DNA from: Triatoma infestans
Taxonomy: Eukaryota; Arthropoda; Insecta; Hemiptera; Reduviidae
Length of the DNA stretch: 64,000 bases
NCBI GenBank assembly: GCA_011037195.1
Contig: JAAEAF010000249.1
Span: 216,001 to 280,000 of the forward strand
Direction of reading: 5' to 3'
Under the pieces are notes generated by a model. That model did no database searches. It was not told the DNA's origin and saw only the letters and a program-made list of their open reading frames with translations. Both the position numbers and the translations under genes were made by a program. Positions 43,879 to 53,820 of the stretch are shown here, piece after piece. Every line of letters starts with the position of its first letter. Positions within the stretch are counted from its first letter, which is position 1.

Positions 43879-43926
<48 letters not shown>

Positions 43927-44760
43927 ATGTGAACAGCATAGCTCAAAAACGAAAAATCGTAGAAAGTTCAAACTTGATATTCCGTTTAGTTATCACCATG
44001 GGATCCGACAGTGGGTCATCTGTCAAAATTTCTCAACCGGAAGTACCACTTTACTAGTTTTTTTTTTACGTTTTTGCGATTTTCTCAAAATTGGCTCCAA
44101 AGATTTTCTTCAATCTTAGTATATCAACTACACATACTAGCAGCTACAACTTTTATTTGTAACATTTCTCCGAGAAAATTCATTTAAGGACACTTCTGGA
44201 GGAGGGGTGGGTTTAAGGTTTTCATCTAAAGTGCTATTTCAGTTTATTAAACAATACTATCATCTAAATCGTGTTAATTAGAATTGAATATGTTGTTGAA
44301 ATTCCGAGTTTCAAAAAATCGGATAACCGGAAGCGTTTACATTACCACTTTACTAAATTATTTTTTCACTTTTTCGCAATTTTCTCAAAAAATGACCCCG
44401 ACGATTTTCTTGAAACTTCATATATAAACTAAACATACAAAGGCCTTCAACTTTTATTAAAAACATTTCTCTGGGAAAATTCATTTAAGGGAACTTTTGG
44501 AGGCGGGGAGGGGTTATGTTTTTCTCTATAGTGCTATCATAGTTGAATTATACAATTCTATCATCCAAACCAAATTAATCAGAAATAAATAGATGGCCAA
44601 AATTCTGAGGTTCAAGAAAATTAGTAAATCGGAAGTGCGTTTTTACTGACCAGTTTTTTCAGTTTTCGACGAATTTCATTAAATTTGGTTCACAAACTAT
44701 AAAATTTGTCAATTATAATTTTGAGAACTGGAGTAAGAGAAAGTTGTGTGAGTGTTTTAT
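43747..44760 (+). repeat. Family H full-length copy
   Basis: Starts ACTTTCTCTTACTTCTAGTAAGAGG right after the satellite array. It has a long TG tract grading into (TATG)n (43870-43928), two full internal units and the right inverted repeat GGAGTAAGAGAAAGT at 44730-44744, followed by GTGTGAGTGTTTTAT, in which the hairpin's second arm is lost. Confidence 0.88.
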
Positions 44761-45516
44761 TTAAAATTGTCCAATTTGAGATTGCATGAATAGAAAATCG
44801 AATGATTTTTAGCACGTCAGATTTTATTTTATTATATTCCATTATTACTTTAATCTAATGTAAACTTTTTTTAAATTTACAAAATGGAGTTTTTACTAGA
44901 AAAAAACTTGTTTTGAGGTTTCCTCTGTACGGATTACGTTATTACTACTCTAAAAGAAAGCGAGTGAAATAAAATTTGAAAATGAAATTCTCTGAATACG
45001 AAAAAAAATTTTAAGGAATGTCCATTTGTGACTTCAAAAATAAAAATAAAAACAAACTCAATACTCCGTTTTGGTGCCACCATTGCAACAGACCCTAGAT
45101 AAACTTTCCAGCCGAAATCCAACAATCTGGAAAATACTACTTTAGTGAATTGTTTTTTTTTTATTTTTCTTTAGTTTTTCACGATTTTCATTATTTTTCA
45201 AAAAAAGCTATCTACAAACATAAATCCTAACAGTTTTTTTGAAATATGTTTCTAGAAAAAAATCTATTTTTTGGCAGTTCTGGAGGAACTTGTTAACCTG
45301 AAGCTTTCCTTTAAAAGTATCACACTTCATTACAATCTATGATTCCACAACCTGGAGATATGAAGTACAGCTAGAATTCCAAATTTAAAAGAAAAAAATC
45401 AGTTAACCGGCAAGGCGACTTTACAACTTAGATTTCTGGATTTTTAGGTCATTTTTCTCGAAAAAGGCTTCAAAGTTCGTAAACTAACTACATATATATG
45501 TAAATATATATACTTA

Positions 45517-46758
45517 TATAGAGGGTGTCCCATTTACACGGGCCACTATTGAAATAACTTCTAAACAAGGCAAAATGTCTACAAAGTGAACATAACGTTT
45601 GTTGAAGTATTTGCGCTCTAGTTTATGATGCTGTTAATGTTTTTTTATTTTATTTCCGCCTAACACCTTAAATCGGTGGTTGAAAGTGCCCATTTCCCTT
45701 TTGACTCCCACTTTTTACTACTATATTGAAAACTATTAAAAAAAAATGAAGAAAAATGCAGTTAATTTCACTTCAATATTTCAAACCGTTGCCGAGATAT
45801 TCAGTCATAAAGATTCAATTTTCGTCTTTTGTTTTCCTATTTCTTTGTTTCATAAACTAAAATTAAAAGCGGATTTTCTTATTAATTTCGAATAATTTAG
45901 AGAGTTTAAATGCTGATAAAACTTAAAAGCTATTTTAAAACCATAAGGGGCTTAAAAATCAGATAAAACATCATTAAAACAAAACAATATTCCAGTTTAT
46001 TTACAAAAATCGATAAAATGATACTTTTGTCTCCAACTATTCCGCACCGAACATTAACAGACAGATGTTCAGTAATAGCTGGATCGGGAGACTGAGACCG
46101 GTAAGCTGGCTTTCCAGATCGCCAGATTTAAGCCCTCTTGTTTTTTTTTGCGATATCTCAAAGAAAAAATGTATACCAAGAAACTAACAACTCCAGAAGC
46201 ACCTAGTGCAGACTTAATCCAAACCTGCTTAGCAATTCCGGTAGACAAGTAGGATTAGCTAGTGCCGTTTAAGCCGAGGAAGTCATTTTGAATAAATAGG
46301 AATAATTTTTTTATCGATTTTTGTAAACAAACTGGAAAATTATTTTGTTTTAATGATGTTTTACCTAATTTTTAAGTCCCTTATGTTTTTAAAATAGCTT
46401 TTAAGTTTTATCAGCATTTAAACTCTATTATTTATTCGAAATTAATAAGAAAATCTGCTTTTAATTTTAGTTTATGAAACAAAGAAATAGGAAAAAAACG
46501 ACGAAAATTTAATCTTAATGATTGAATATCTCGACAACGGTTTGAAATATGGAAGTGAAATTAACGGCATTTTTCTTCATTTTTTTGAACAGTTTTCAGT
46601 ACAGAAGTAAAAAGTGGGAGTCAAAATAGAAAAACAATAACACCATTATAAACTAGAGCGAAAATACTTCAACAAACGTTTATGTTCACTTTTTAGATAT
46701 CTTTATTCGTTTGAAGAGTTATTTCAAAAGTGGCCCGTTTAAATGGGACGCCCTGTAT
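45517..46758. mobile_element. Mariner-like DNA transposon relic with ~450-500 bp inverted repeats
   Basis: The left arm (about 45517-46018) and right arm (about 46309-46758) are inverted copies. The outer ends read GAGGGTGTCCCATTTACACG and, from the right, ACAGGGCGTCCCATTTAAAC. Further paired blocks are AACAAACGTT-TTGAAGTAT, AAAAGTGGGAGTCAAAA, TGAATATCTCG-CAACGG, AAGCAGATTTTCTTATTAAT and AAAATCGATAAAA. The left arm has ~50 extra bases. TATA occurs on both sides, so a TA duplication is plausible but cannot be proven in this context. The ~290 bp centre retains only the transposase C-terminus. Confidence 0.85.
46035..46253 (+). pseudogene. Transposase C-terminal remnant (Tc1/mariner-type)
   Basis: The frame from 46035 reads NYSAPNINRQ, SWIGRLRPVSWLSRSPDLSPL, then after a one-base shift in a T-run FFLRYLKEKMYTKKLTTPEA and LIQTCLAIP. 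This matches the W-I-G-R-x-G-P-x-x-W-x-x-R-S-P-D-L-x-P-L-D-F-F-L-W pattern of a mariner-like transposase group common in insects. The third catalytic aspartate expected after SPDLSPL is lost in the T-run. Only the last ~70 residues remain, so no activity is possible. Confidence 0.7.
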
Positions 46759-46960
46759 ATATAAACCTATTTCTTTCAATTCGAACAGTTTCCTGGGAAA
46801 AACTATTTAATTTTAAGTTTTGGGAAATCCTCTGATATTGAGATTTTTGATCTAGACGCTGTTTTCTGCACTACAATGTAATCACAGTCAATCTACCATG
46901 TGTACAGTAAATCATCATTCAACTCGCATACCACTACATATGTTAAGGCAAATAGACTAA

Positions 46961-47689
46961 ACTATGAGTAGTAAATTGCTAGTTTAAAGAAATTCTATCA
47001 ATTTTATAATCAACGATCACGTGAGTAATTCACTCATATAAAAAAAAAAATAAAAAAAATTATAAAACGAAGAGGTAAGGTTTTTTTTTACCCAATGTGT
47101 AAAGATAAACTGGTATATAGGTTGGAAACTACAAGAGACATGTGAGTATTAAGGTGGCGGGCTTGTTAGCGAGGGAAAAACTCAATGTCACCCACGTCCT
47201 GCTGACATCCGGACTAGTGACTATCTAGACTGGCCCCACTCCAACTATGTCAGGGGATGAACTCATACGTGAGTGAAATCATAAACCTTCTTTTAATATT
47301 CTCTCGGATACATGTTTGTCTGCTTTTATTTATTCATTTTATATGTTACCTCTTCATTTTGTAAATTTTTACCTTTTTTTTTGTCTCTCTCTTTTTTTTT
47401 TTTATAAAACAATTTCAGTGAGGGGGAGGGGGGACACGCTGGTAATAATAATGTATAAAAAAGAATGGTTTCTTTTTTTCATTGGTGATTTTTGATCACC
47501 AATTTATTTATTGATTTTTATTATTTATTTTCTCTTATTGTTTATAATGGAAAGAATTTGCGAACGCTTGTGCATTTCCGGTTGTATATGAGGAATGTGT
47601 GGTGTTGTATGAATGAATGTACAAAGTTTAAAAAAAAAAATCTTTTAAATAAACATTATCGATGTAGCAGTTTTCAAGAATATTCTAAA
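46961..47689. other. No gene; hairpin near 47481
   Basis: ATTGGTGA and TCACCAAT form an 8 bp stem at about 47481-47502 with an ATTTTTGA-type loop. GGTGGCGGGCTTGTTAGCG near 47152 is GC-richer and unassigned. No coding sequence recognised. Confidence 0.4.
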
Positions 47690-47790
47690 AAAAAAACTCC
47701 AAAATTCATTCTATAAAGACGTACTTCCGGTTAACCGATTTTCTTCAAAATTCGAATTCTTGCAATATTTCTAACAGATGTTAATATTAT
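47690..47790 (-). repeat. Family H fragment
   Basis: TTCTATAAAGACGTACTTCC, GGTTAACCGATTTTCTTCAA and ATTCGAATTCTTGCAAT: a short minus-strand unit boundary. Confidence 0.5.
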
Positions 47791-47834
47791 AAAGGTGAAA
47801 AAGGTAAAGTTATATAACGTATATTATAAAGGTA

Positions 47835-48730
47835 AAAGTAAAACGCAGATCAACAATATCACTAAATATAACAATACTATGGATAAACAGTGTTAAATAT
47901 CGGAGACATTTTCCGTGGTAGCCTGCTTCATTTTGTGGTCATCGACCAGTTTCGAGCGTTCGCCCATCTTCAGGATGCGTTATTCGGACAGTGGTGACAA
48001 CACAGACTTGCAAAGAGCAAATTCAGTTTTACACACTGACTGGTGTTTTTAACTCTATTTAAAACTAAACTCTTAAACTATGTCAAGGAGTATGGTCAGC
48101 TGGGTGGGAAAACACGTGTTAAAGGGCAAATTTTCCTTACAATGGCACCAATACGTCTAATTTTTAAACTCTAGTGTTGGAGGGAGATTTACTTTATAAT
48201 TAACTAGTCAAAATAAAACATAAAATATATATAATAAATTAAATTAAATAATAATTTAAACTAACATAATTTAAAATTTAGCGATTTTTATAATTAAGTT
48301 ATAAAAATATACTTTATATATTATGCGTACCACTCAATATTTCACACATTGAATAACGCATCCTGAAGATGGGCGAACGCCCGAAACCGGTCGATGACCA
48401 CAAAATGAAGCAGGCTATCACGGAAAATGTCTCTGATGCTTTCCAGCTCTGCGCAACCAACCACTACAACAAGAGTTAAATATCTTGAAATAACTCTAGA
48501 CAGCATACTGAACTTTACTAGTCACATACAGGACAAAATCAACTCAGGTAAGATGGCCATCAACTACTCTCCCGTGACTCTAAAGTGGATTACACGTAAC
48601 AAACTTCTACTCTACAAAAGTGTAATCAGGCCGATGTTGCTATACACTTCCTGTGACTGGAGCCTAACTTGTACCACTAATATCAAAAAATTACAGACTA
48701 TACAGAAGAAATTTCTTAGACTCGCGTCCT
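47835..48730 (+). pseudogene. Jockey-like LINE reverse transcriptase fragment, split by family F
   Basis: Left piece RRSTISLNITILWINSVKYL ends at the insertion. The right piece repeats VKYLEITLDS and continues ILNFTSHIQDKINSGKMAIN, NKLLLYKSVIRPMLLYTSCD, WSLTCTTNIKKLQTIQKKFL and RLAS. This is the KYLG strand, RP-x-LLY helix and tail of a jockey-group reverse transcriptase. The catalytic region is absent. The VKYL overlap is produced by the 10 bp duplication (GTTAAATATC) of the family F insertion at 47902-48474, so coding continuity is visible on both sides of the insert. Relics of the tail extend to about 48900. Confidence 0.82.
47902..48474. mobile_element. Family F fold-back element with 83 bp inverted arms
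   Basis: Left arm 47903-47985 and right arm 48351-48433 are inverted copies with about three mismatches in 83 positions by eye. Outside the right arm the element extends through ATGCTTTCCAGCTCTGCGCA to 48474. It is bounded by GTTAAATATC at 47892-47901 and 48475-48484, a 10 bp target-site duplication. The arms contain GGGCGAACGCCC, itself a near-perfect palindrome, followed by GAAACCGGTCGATGACCACA. No coding capacity; mobilised, if at all, by another element's enzyme. The class is not established. Confidence 0.85.
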
Positions 48731-48924
48731 GACTCACCAAGCTACACCAAAGTCATCCATTTACACAGGACAACTTCAACAGTAACTTTCCACAACTACT
48801 AAAACTACTGACATCCTTAGACACTGCCACGCAAACCATCTTTGTCGCGAAATTGGAAACTATGACAGAACAATTGCATTAGAGACATAAAAGAATTAGA
48901 AATATCCTTAATTAACCCTTTCAC

Positions 48925-49290
48925 CGGGCGAGTCCTTCAATTTGAATGAAGTCATTAATTGGAGAGGGTAGTTAATTCATACCATTCTTATTTATCTTTA
49001 TCATCAAGTAAATTACTTCATAACTTAATCTCGTTAATATCTTGTTAAATTGTTGATACAAATGTATACTTTATGAAACAACAATTACCTAATTGTAATA
49101 TAATTGGATAAAGATTAATATAAGCAAACCATTCAATTGAATAAACATTCAATAAGATTGAATAGGCAAACCATTCAAAGATTTCCCTACCGTTAGAAGT
49201 TTCAAGCACAAGTACTCTGCAATATCTCGTTCAAATTTCATTCTTTTCTCCTAGCTTTTGATTCCATTTCATATAATTATCTCGCTTTTT
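48925..49290 (+). repeat. Duplicated segment, copy 2
   Basis: Second copy of 42414-42880, starting CCGGGCGAGTCCTTCAATTT, collinear except for a ~75 base deletion after CATACCATTC and small differences. Confidence 0.88.
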
Positions 49291-49317
49291 TATTATTTCT
49301 ATTACTGCTGGTAAAAG

Positions 49318-49445
49318 GAAGTAGTAATTGTGATCGTGTCGAAATTTCCGTCATCGATTTTGCCCCGGAAATAAATGTTATTATGCGAGAAATACACGAA
49401 ATAATAATGAATGTGTCTAAATTTCTGTCATCGAGTTTGAGCTGA
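49318..49445 (+). repeat. Satellite-like unit, about 1.6 copies
   Basis: GTGATCGTGTCGAAATTTCC, CATCGATTTTGCCCCGGAAA, ATTATGCGAGAAATACACGA followed by a partial second unit (GAATGTGTCTAAATTTCTGT, CATCGAGTTTGAGC). This is the unexpanded counterpart of the array at 42913-43735, in the same position relative to the duplicated segment. Confidence 0.88.
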
Positions 49446-49609
49446 AGGTTTTTCCTTCCTTTTTCCCAGCAATATAAATTCCCAACAATAAGTCAGTTTC
49501 ATTTGTATTGAAGGTTGTAATGTTTATCACATTGGAAATTCAATGTTATTTGTAAATATTTATGTAAAAATTTGTAAATAAAATGGTATTGAATTGAGGT
49601 GACGAAAGT

Positions 49610-49980
49610 ACCATATATTGTACTGAATTGGTACTTTAGACCCCCCAAAAATTAATTTTTCATTAGAAAATGCTTCAAACAAAAGTGATGTGTAGATAGT
49701 ATACGAAATTTGCGGAAAATCGTCGGCGCTGTTTATGAGAAAATCATGAAAACCTGAAAAAAAGAAACATTCAGTAAGTTGCTAAACAAAATTTACTAAA
49801 TTTAAAGTTACTGCGATTTTTCGTTTTAGAAAAATATGTTGTTCACACACCTGAAAAAGCATGCAGACAATTCGCTTAAAAACATTTCTTTCGCATTTAG
49901 GGAACTTTAAAGCATGTATTTCCGGTGAAAACTCAATTTCGTAAATTTAACCCTATCGTGGTAAGGAAAGTGAAAAAGAA
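49610..49980 (-). repeat. Family H fragment
   Basis: Minus-strand blocks: GACCCCCCAAAAATTAATTT, GCTTCAAACAAAAGTGATG, AAAATCGTCGGCGCTG, ATGTTGTTCACACACCTG, GTATTTCCGGTGAAAACTCA, ending at GGTAAGGAAAGTGAAAAAG. A plus-strand piece follows at 49985-50090 (TCGCAGAATGTACGG, AAATCTATTAACCCGGGAC). Confidence 0.6.
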
Positions 49981-50211
49981 AAATCGCAGAATGTACGGTA
50001 TCAAAGTGTGATGCGACATGAAAGTTTCTTGTCAAAATCTATTAACCCGGGACTACGACTTTACTAATTTATTTTATTTTTTTTTAATTTTAATTGAAAC
50101 ATAATTCTGCAAAGTTTTTTGTTTTTAATGAAGATCTGGGGAGAGGTATTTGAAATTACGGTCATTATTTTTAAATTAAATTGATTATATAGATCAAATT
50201 TTTTTTTTTAA

Positions 50212-50352
50212 GGGATAATCCAATGCGACGGGAAAGATTTATTGTACCCTCAGGAGCCATCTCAGTGCATTACCAGTCTTCAGGAGCCTTTCACTGCGCA
50301 GTGAACTGTAAAGGCTGCTAGGAAGAGAAAATCTAAGAGGCAGCACTGCTCG
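50212..50352 (-). mobile_element. SINE-1 3' fragment
   Basis: Plus-strand T-run, TCAGGAGCCATCTCAGTGCA, GCAGTGAACTGTAAAGGCTG, AATCTAAGAGGCAGCACTG match the SINE-1 body; the tRNA head is missing. Confidence 0.65.
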
Positions 50353-50605
50353 TGTAATAATGTGACAATTAGAAAATCAAAAGTAGTCAAAAAAAATGAC
50401 GTGACAAAAAAGAAATCAAAAACAACATTACTTTTTCTCACAAGCGAAGAAAAGTAATAATAATCAACCTCTAGCTACTCCGACATCTAGCGGCAAAACG
50501 TCTAAACAAGAACATATTCACAAAACCAATTCCTAACAATATGGAACTTGAAGTTATACTAAAAAGAGCAAGATATAAAGAGAGCTAGTATTTGGCATTA
50601 AACAT

Positions 50606-51500
50606 TGAATAACATTGTCAATATCAAGTTTAAAGGTCCCCAGAGTCAGAAAAAGTGATTTTTAGACATTGATCTGCGTGTGTGTGTGTGTGTGTGAATA
50701 TGGTCAGCATAACTCAAAAAACCGAATATCATTCAAAGTTTAAACTTGATATTTCGGTTCATTTTCTCCAGGGATCTTGACAATAAGGTTTTAATCAAAA
50801 TATTTAGTCAAACTATATGTATCAATTTACTTAATGGCTTTTTCATTTTTTTTTTTTTTTTTTGGCGATTTTCTTAAAAATGGCTCCGATTTGTTATATC
50901 TACAACTTTTATTTGAAACATTTTTCCGGAAAAATTCATTTAAGGATGGTTTGGGGGGAGGGGGAGAGATTATGCTTTCCTCTAAAATGATTTTAATTAA
51001 TTATACGATTCTATCCCTCACACGTTGGTCTAGTGGCTAGCGCTCTCGCCTTTAGTGCGAGAAATCAGGGTTCGATTCCCGTGAGGGCAAAGTCGGTGTT
51101 GACCCTGCAACGTGAAAAAAATGGGAAGCTACAGTTTTACTAGCGCCCTAGGTAGCGAAGGGCAGAACTAAACGGCGAGGGAACTGCAGCGTGCTTACCA
51201 CACGTCCGCCAATACATCGCCGTCTGGCAAGCCTTGGTCCTTTATGGACTGTTGCACCATAGTTTTTTTTTTTTTTTTTATACGATTCTATCATCTATAT
51301 TATGTATATTAATGAGAATTAAATATGTGGCCAAATTTCCGAGTTTGGAAAAAATCGGTTGACCGGAAGTGCGTTTTTTTACTGAACAGTTTCTTCATTT
51401 TTCTGCGACTTTCTCCATAAAAATATCATTAAATTTGGTATACTAACTACAAATATATAGATCTAACACTTCTGTCTGCAAATTTATCCAAGATAATTCA
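50606..51500 (+). repeat. Family H copy split by a SINE
   Basis: Left part begins at AATATCAAGTTTAAAGGTCC (terminus missing). The TG tract is at 50678-50695; the internal unit runs to 51015 and continues at 51278 with TTATACGATTCTATCATC and GACCGGAAGTGCGTTT. The right terminus is missing. Confidence 0.75.
51016..51277 (+). mobile_element. SINE-2, tRNA-derived, full-length
   Basis: A 262 bp SINE with a perfect 15 bp target-site duplication TTATACGATTCTATC (51001-51015 and 51278-51292). The head is tRNA-like: CCTCAC pairs with GTGAGG (51083-51088) as acceptor stem, box A TGGTCTAGTGGCTAGCG, an anticodon arm CTCGC-CTTTAGT-GCGAG with TTA in the anticodon position, and box B GGTTCGATTCC (51068-51078). 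The body includes GCGCCCTAGGTAGCGAAGGG and CATGGACTG-like TTATGGACTGTTGCACCA. The 3' end is a T-run (51263-51279), unusual for a SINE. It is not a functional tRNA gene: it has no normal anticodon and the body continues beyond the head. Confidence 0.9.
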
Positions 51501-51536
51501 TTTAAAATTTATTTTTAAATATGAAAAAAAATTATC

Positions 51537-51577
51537 AATATAATAATAATAATAATAAGAATAACATAATAATAATA

Positions 51578-51621
<44 letters not shown>

Positions 51622-51657
51622 TAAAATAAATAATAATAATAATAATAATAATAATGT
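51537..51657. repeat. (AAT)n microsatellite, interrupted
   Basis: About 120 bases of AAT repeats with a few interruptions. A short (TG)n tract lies at 51752-51768 and an (AT)n tract at about 51957-51977. Confidence 0.95.
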
Positions 51658-52435
51658 AAGGATTACATTGAGCATAATAAAACTATTAAATTTTTTGTCA
51701 GTGATATACTCCGAAGAATAGTTGAAATATTCGTACAATGTATCTTTATGAGTGTGTGTGTGTGTGTGTATATGTGTATATAAAAGTGTTTGTACATTAT
51801 TATATATAAAAGTCACTACTTAAAACCACAAAACAAACTTTACTATCGCAAACAACATTAACAAAAAGCAACGACATTGTTGAAAGTAAATGTACTACAT
51901 TGCAAACTCTCTTCAACTTGTTGTTAAAATGTGTTTTTTTTTTTACATTGTGATGAATATATATATATATATATATAACTAATTTAATTAATTCTCCTTT
52001 CACTTCTTTATTAAATTTTTATTCATGTTTATTTTTTAATTTTAGTTTTTATATTACATTTGTATTATTATTTTATTTTTTTTTTATTGACCAAATTTTA
52101 AAGTTGTTCATAAATTTTATTACCACCAATACTTATTCCCTTATTGGTGTAATTTACGATAATAATGTTACACCGTTTTTTTCCATGTAGTTTTTCTCGA
52201 AATCTTCTGTGAGTTTTGGGAGTTTGTTTTGGCCCACAGTATGGTTGTTGTAAAAGATTCCGGCTACCTAAATACCATCTTCTAACTACATTTTCACTTT
52301 TATTTGCAACATCTCTATAAGATAATTGATAATTGAAATTAATAATCGTTTTTTTTTGTTGCTCAAATATTATAGTTGCAATTATCCATTAAAATTGATT
52401 CTGTTCCTTCCGGATAACATTTCTTAGACTTGTTC
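51658..52435. other. No gene seen
   Basis: AT-rich. Frames at 51800-52003 result from the microsatellites. Weak plus-strand family H resemblance near 52190-52320 is not convincing. Confidence 0.4.
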
Positions 52436-52439
52436 TTTC

Positions 52440-53150
52440 TTTTGCTAGGCTTATTCCCTTTCTCAAGTTTCTCACAAACTTTTGTCTTCGCAATCTTCTT
52501 CAGTCAAACCTCTTCCCGTGCATTCTTCTTCTACATCATCTTTCCACTGCCTTTGAGTTCTACTTCTTCTTCTCCCGCTAATGCTGTCTTTAGAAATTCA
52601 TTTCAACCACTTTCTCTCTTCCATTCTCTGCACATGCTCATAACACTTTAATTGATTGCGGACTATCCTCTCATTTACAGATTCATTAATTCTTAAAATT
52701 TGAATTAGTTTATCATATCAGGGAGTCTATCCCTCTTCCTGGTTTTTCACATGCATCTTCTCCAGAAAACTTCATTTTCGGTGGCATTAACCACTGACAT
52801 TAATCTACCGTTCATAGTCCCAGGGTTTCTGACCCCTCAGAATTACCTCCAGAACACTTGGAAAAATTCTAATCTCATTCTTAGCCTTGCTAGCTTGCAT
52901 AGCCCTCTCTCTAAACTCCTATCATTTTCGTCCAGTGAACCCGAGCTATTTAAAAGCTTGAACTCTTTCATATTAGGCACTCTATTTATCTCTAAATCGC
53001 GGTCGCCGCTGTCTACTACAGCCATATTTTGATCTAGCAAACAGTAATCTTCAAGTCCCTATTGATTTATATGGCTCTTCCAGTTTTCACATCATGTACC
53101 TTACTCTAGGTCTTTTTTTTCCTGGGCAAAAACTATTTGGTCATCTGCAA
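52440..53150 (-). pseudogene. RTE-like LINE C-terminal region, opposite strand
   Basis: The reverse complement, read from 53100 down, gives DLEINRVPNMKEFKLLNSSG, SLDENDRSLERGLCKLARLR (equivalent of the FKYLGS-LDENG segment), then NERIVRNQLKCYEHVQRMEE and RQWKDDVEEECTGRGLTEED near 52620-52490. These are the thumb and C-terminal domain of an RTE-type reverse transcriptase. The motif wording differs from the relic at 31990-32650, so it is another lineage or age. Stops and frame changes occur near 52855 and 52575. Plus-strand frames over the same bases (52430-52651, 52751-53032) are antisense shadows. Confidence 0.72.
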
Positions 53151-53645
53151 AATACTTGAAAAATATTGATGGACAGGAATACCCTTCCTACTATATTTTA
53201 AGCGCATCCAAGTATATATTTTGAATAACATTGGCGCTGCGCAATATTCAATGTTGTGAGAAATACTCCCGCAACATTCTCCTTATAGCAATTCTAGTTC
53301 TGCAAGATAAGATTTTCTTTTAACTATGAAACTTTACTAAATATTTCGTTGCTTTTAATATTATGTACCCGGATGAACTTAACACCTAATGATAAGTCGG
53401 TAGTAGGTAGCGCGTGACGTGCCTACACATTTCAACTTTTGAGTTTCTCAAATTCTGCCTAAAATAAATAAATTTGGCAAAAGCTTTAGGTATTTATTTG
53501 AACATTTAGGCTACCAAGTTTAAAGTAACCTGTCGGTGTTTCTCTTGTCGTTTCACGATAAAAGTGAGGGAAAAGTTAGAACCCAGGTAGAATACAGCTT
53601 AAAGAATTAGGGTTTCCATTTTTATCGAGAAAATTATTTTTAAAA
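53151..53645. other. No gene seen
   Basis: Unassigned sequence after the LINE relic. No repeat or coding frame recognised. Confidence 0.35.
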
Positions 53646-53649
53646 AAAA

Positions 53650-53820
53650 ACAACAATAACAAAACTGGAAAATCGATTCAATAAAATGATAGTTCTGGTG
53701 GTGGGGAGATTTTGACCGATAACATTCTACCGAAAGTTTGAGCTTCCTGTAATTTTTTTCATTTTCGTGATATTTTGTCCACTCACACACACACACATTT
53801 ATATAAATTATTACGCAAAT
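53650..53820 (-). repeat. Family H fragment, diverged
   Basis: Minus-strand GATAGTTCTGG, GAGATTTTGACCGATAACAT, AAAGTTTGAGCTTCCTG and a (CA)n tract at 53782-53798 at the expected position. Confidence 0.5.

Larger units (their letters stand above)
44880..46960 (+). repeat. Family H copy, diverged, split by a DNA transposon
   Basis: Plus-strand blocks GTTTTTACTAGAAAAAAACT, TTTGAGGTTTCCTCTG, AACTCAATACTCCG and AACCGGCAAGGCGACTTTAC run to about 45500, and TTGGCAGTTCTGG marks a unit. Sequence resembling the family resumes after 46758 (TTTCCTGGGAAAAACTATTT). The mariner-like element lies between. Confidence 0.55.

Noticed and set aside
51015..51088. Functional tRNA gene
   Set aside because: The tRNA-like part continues into a SINE body with T-tail and lies between a 15 bp duplication; another copy exists at 60924-61141.
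51535..51816. 93-residue minus-strand frame
   Set aside because: Tyrosine and leucine runs come from the (AAT)n microsatellite.
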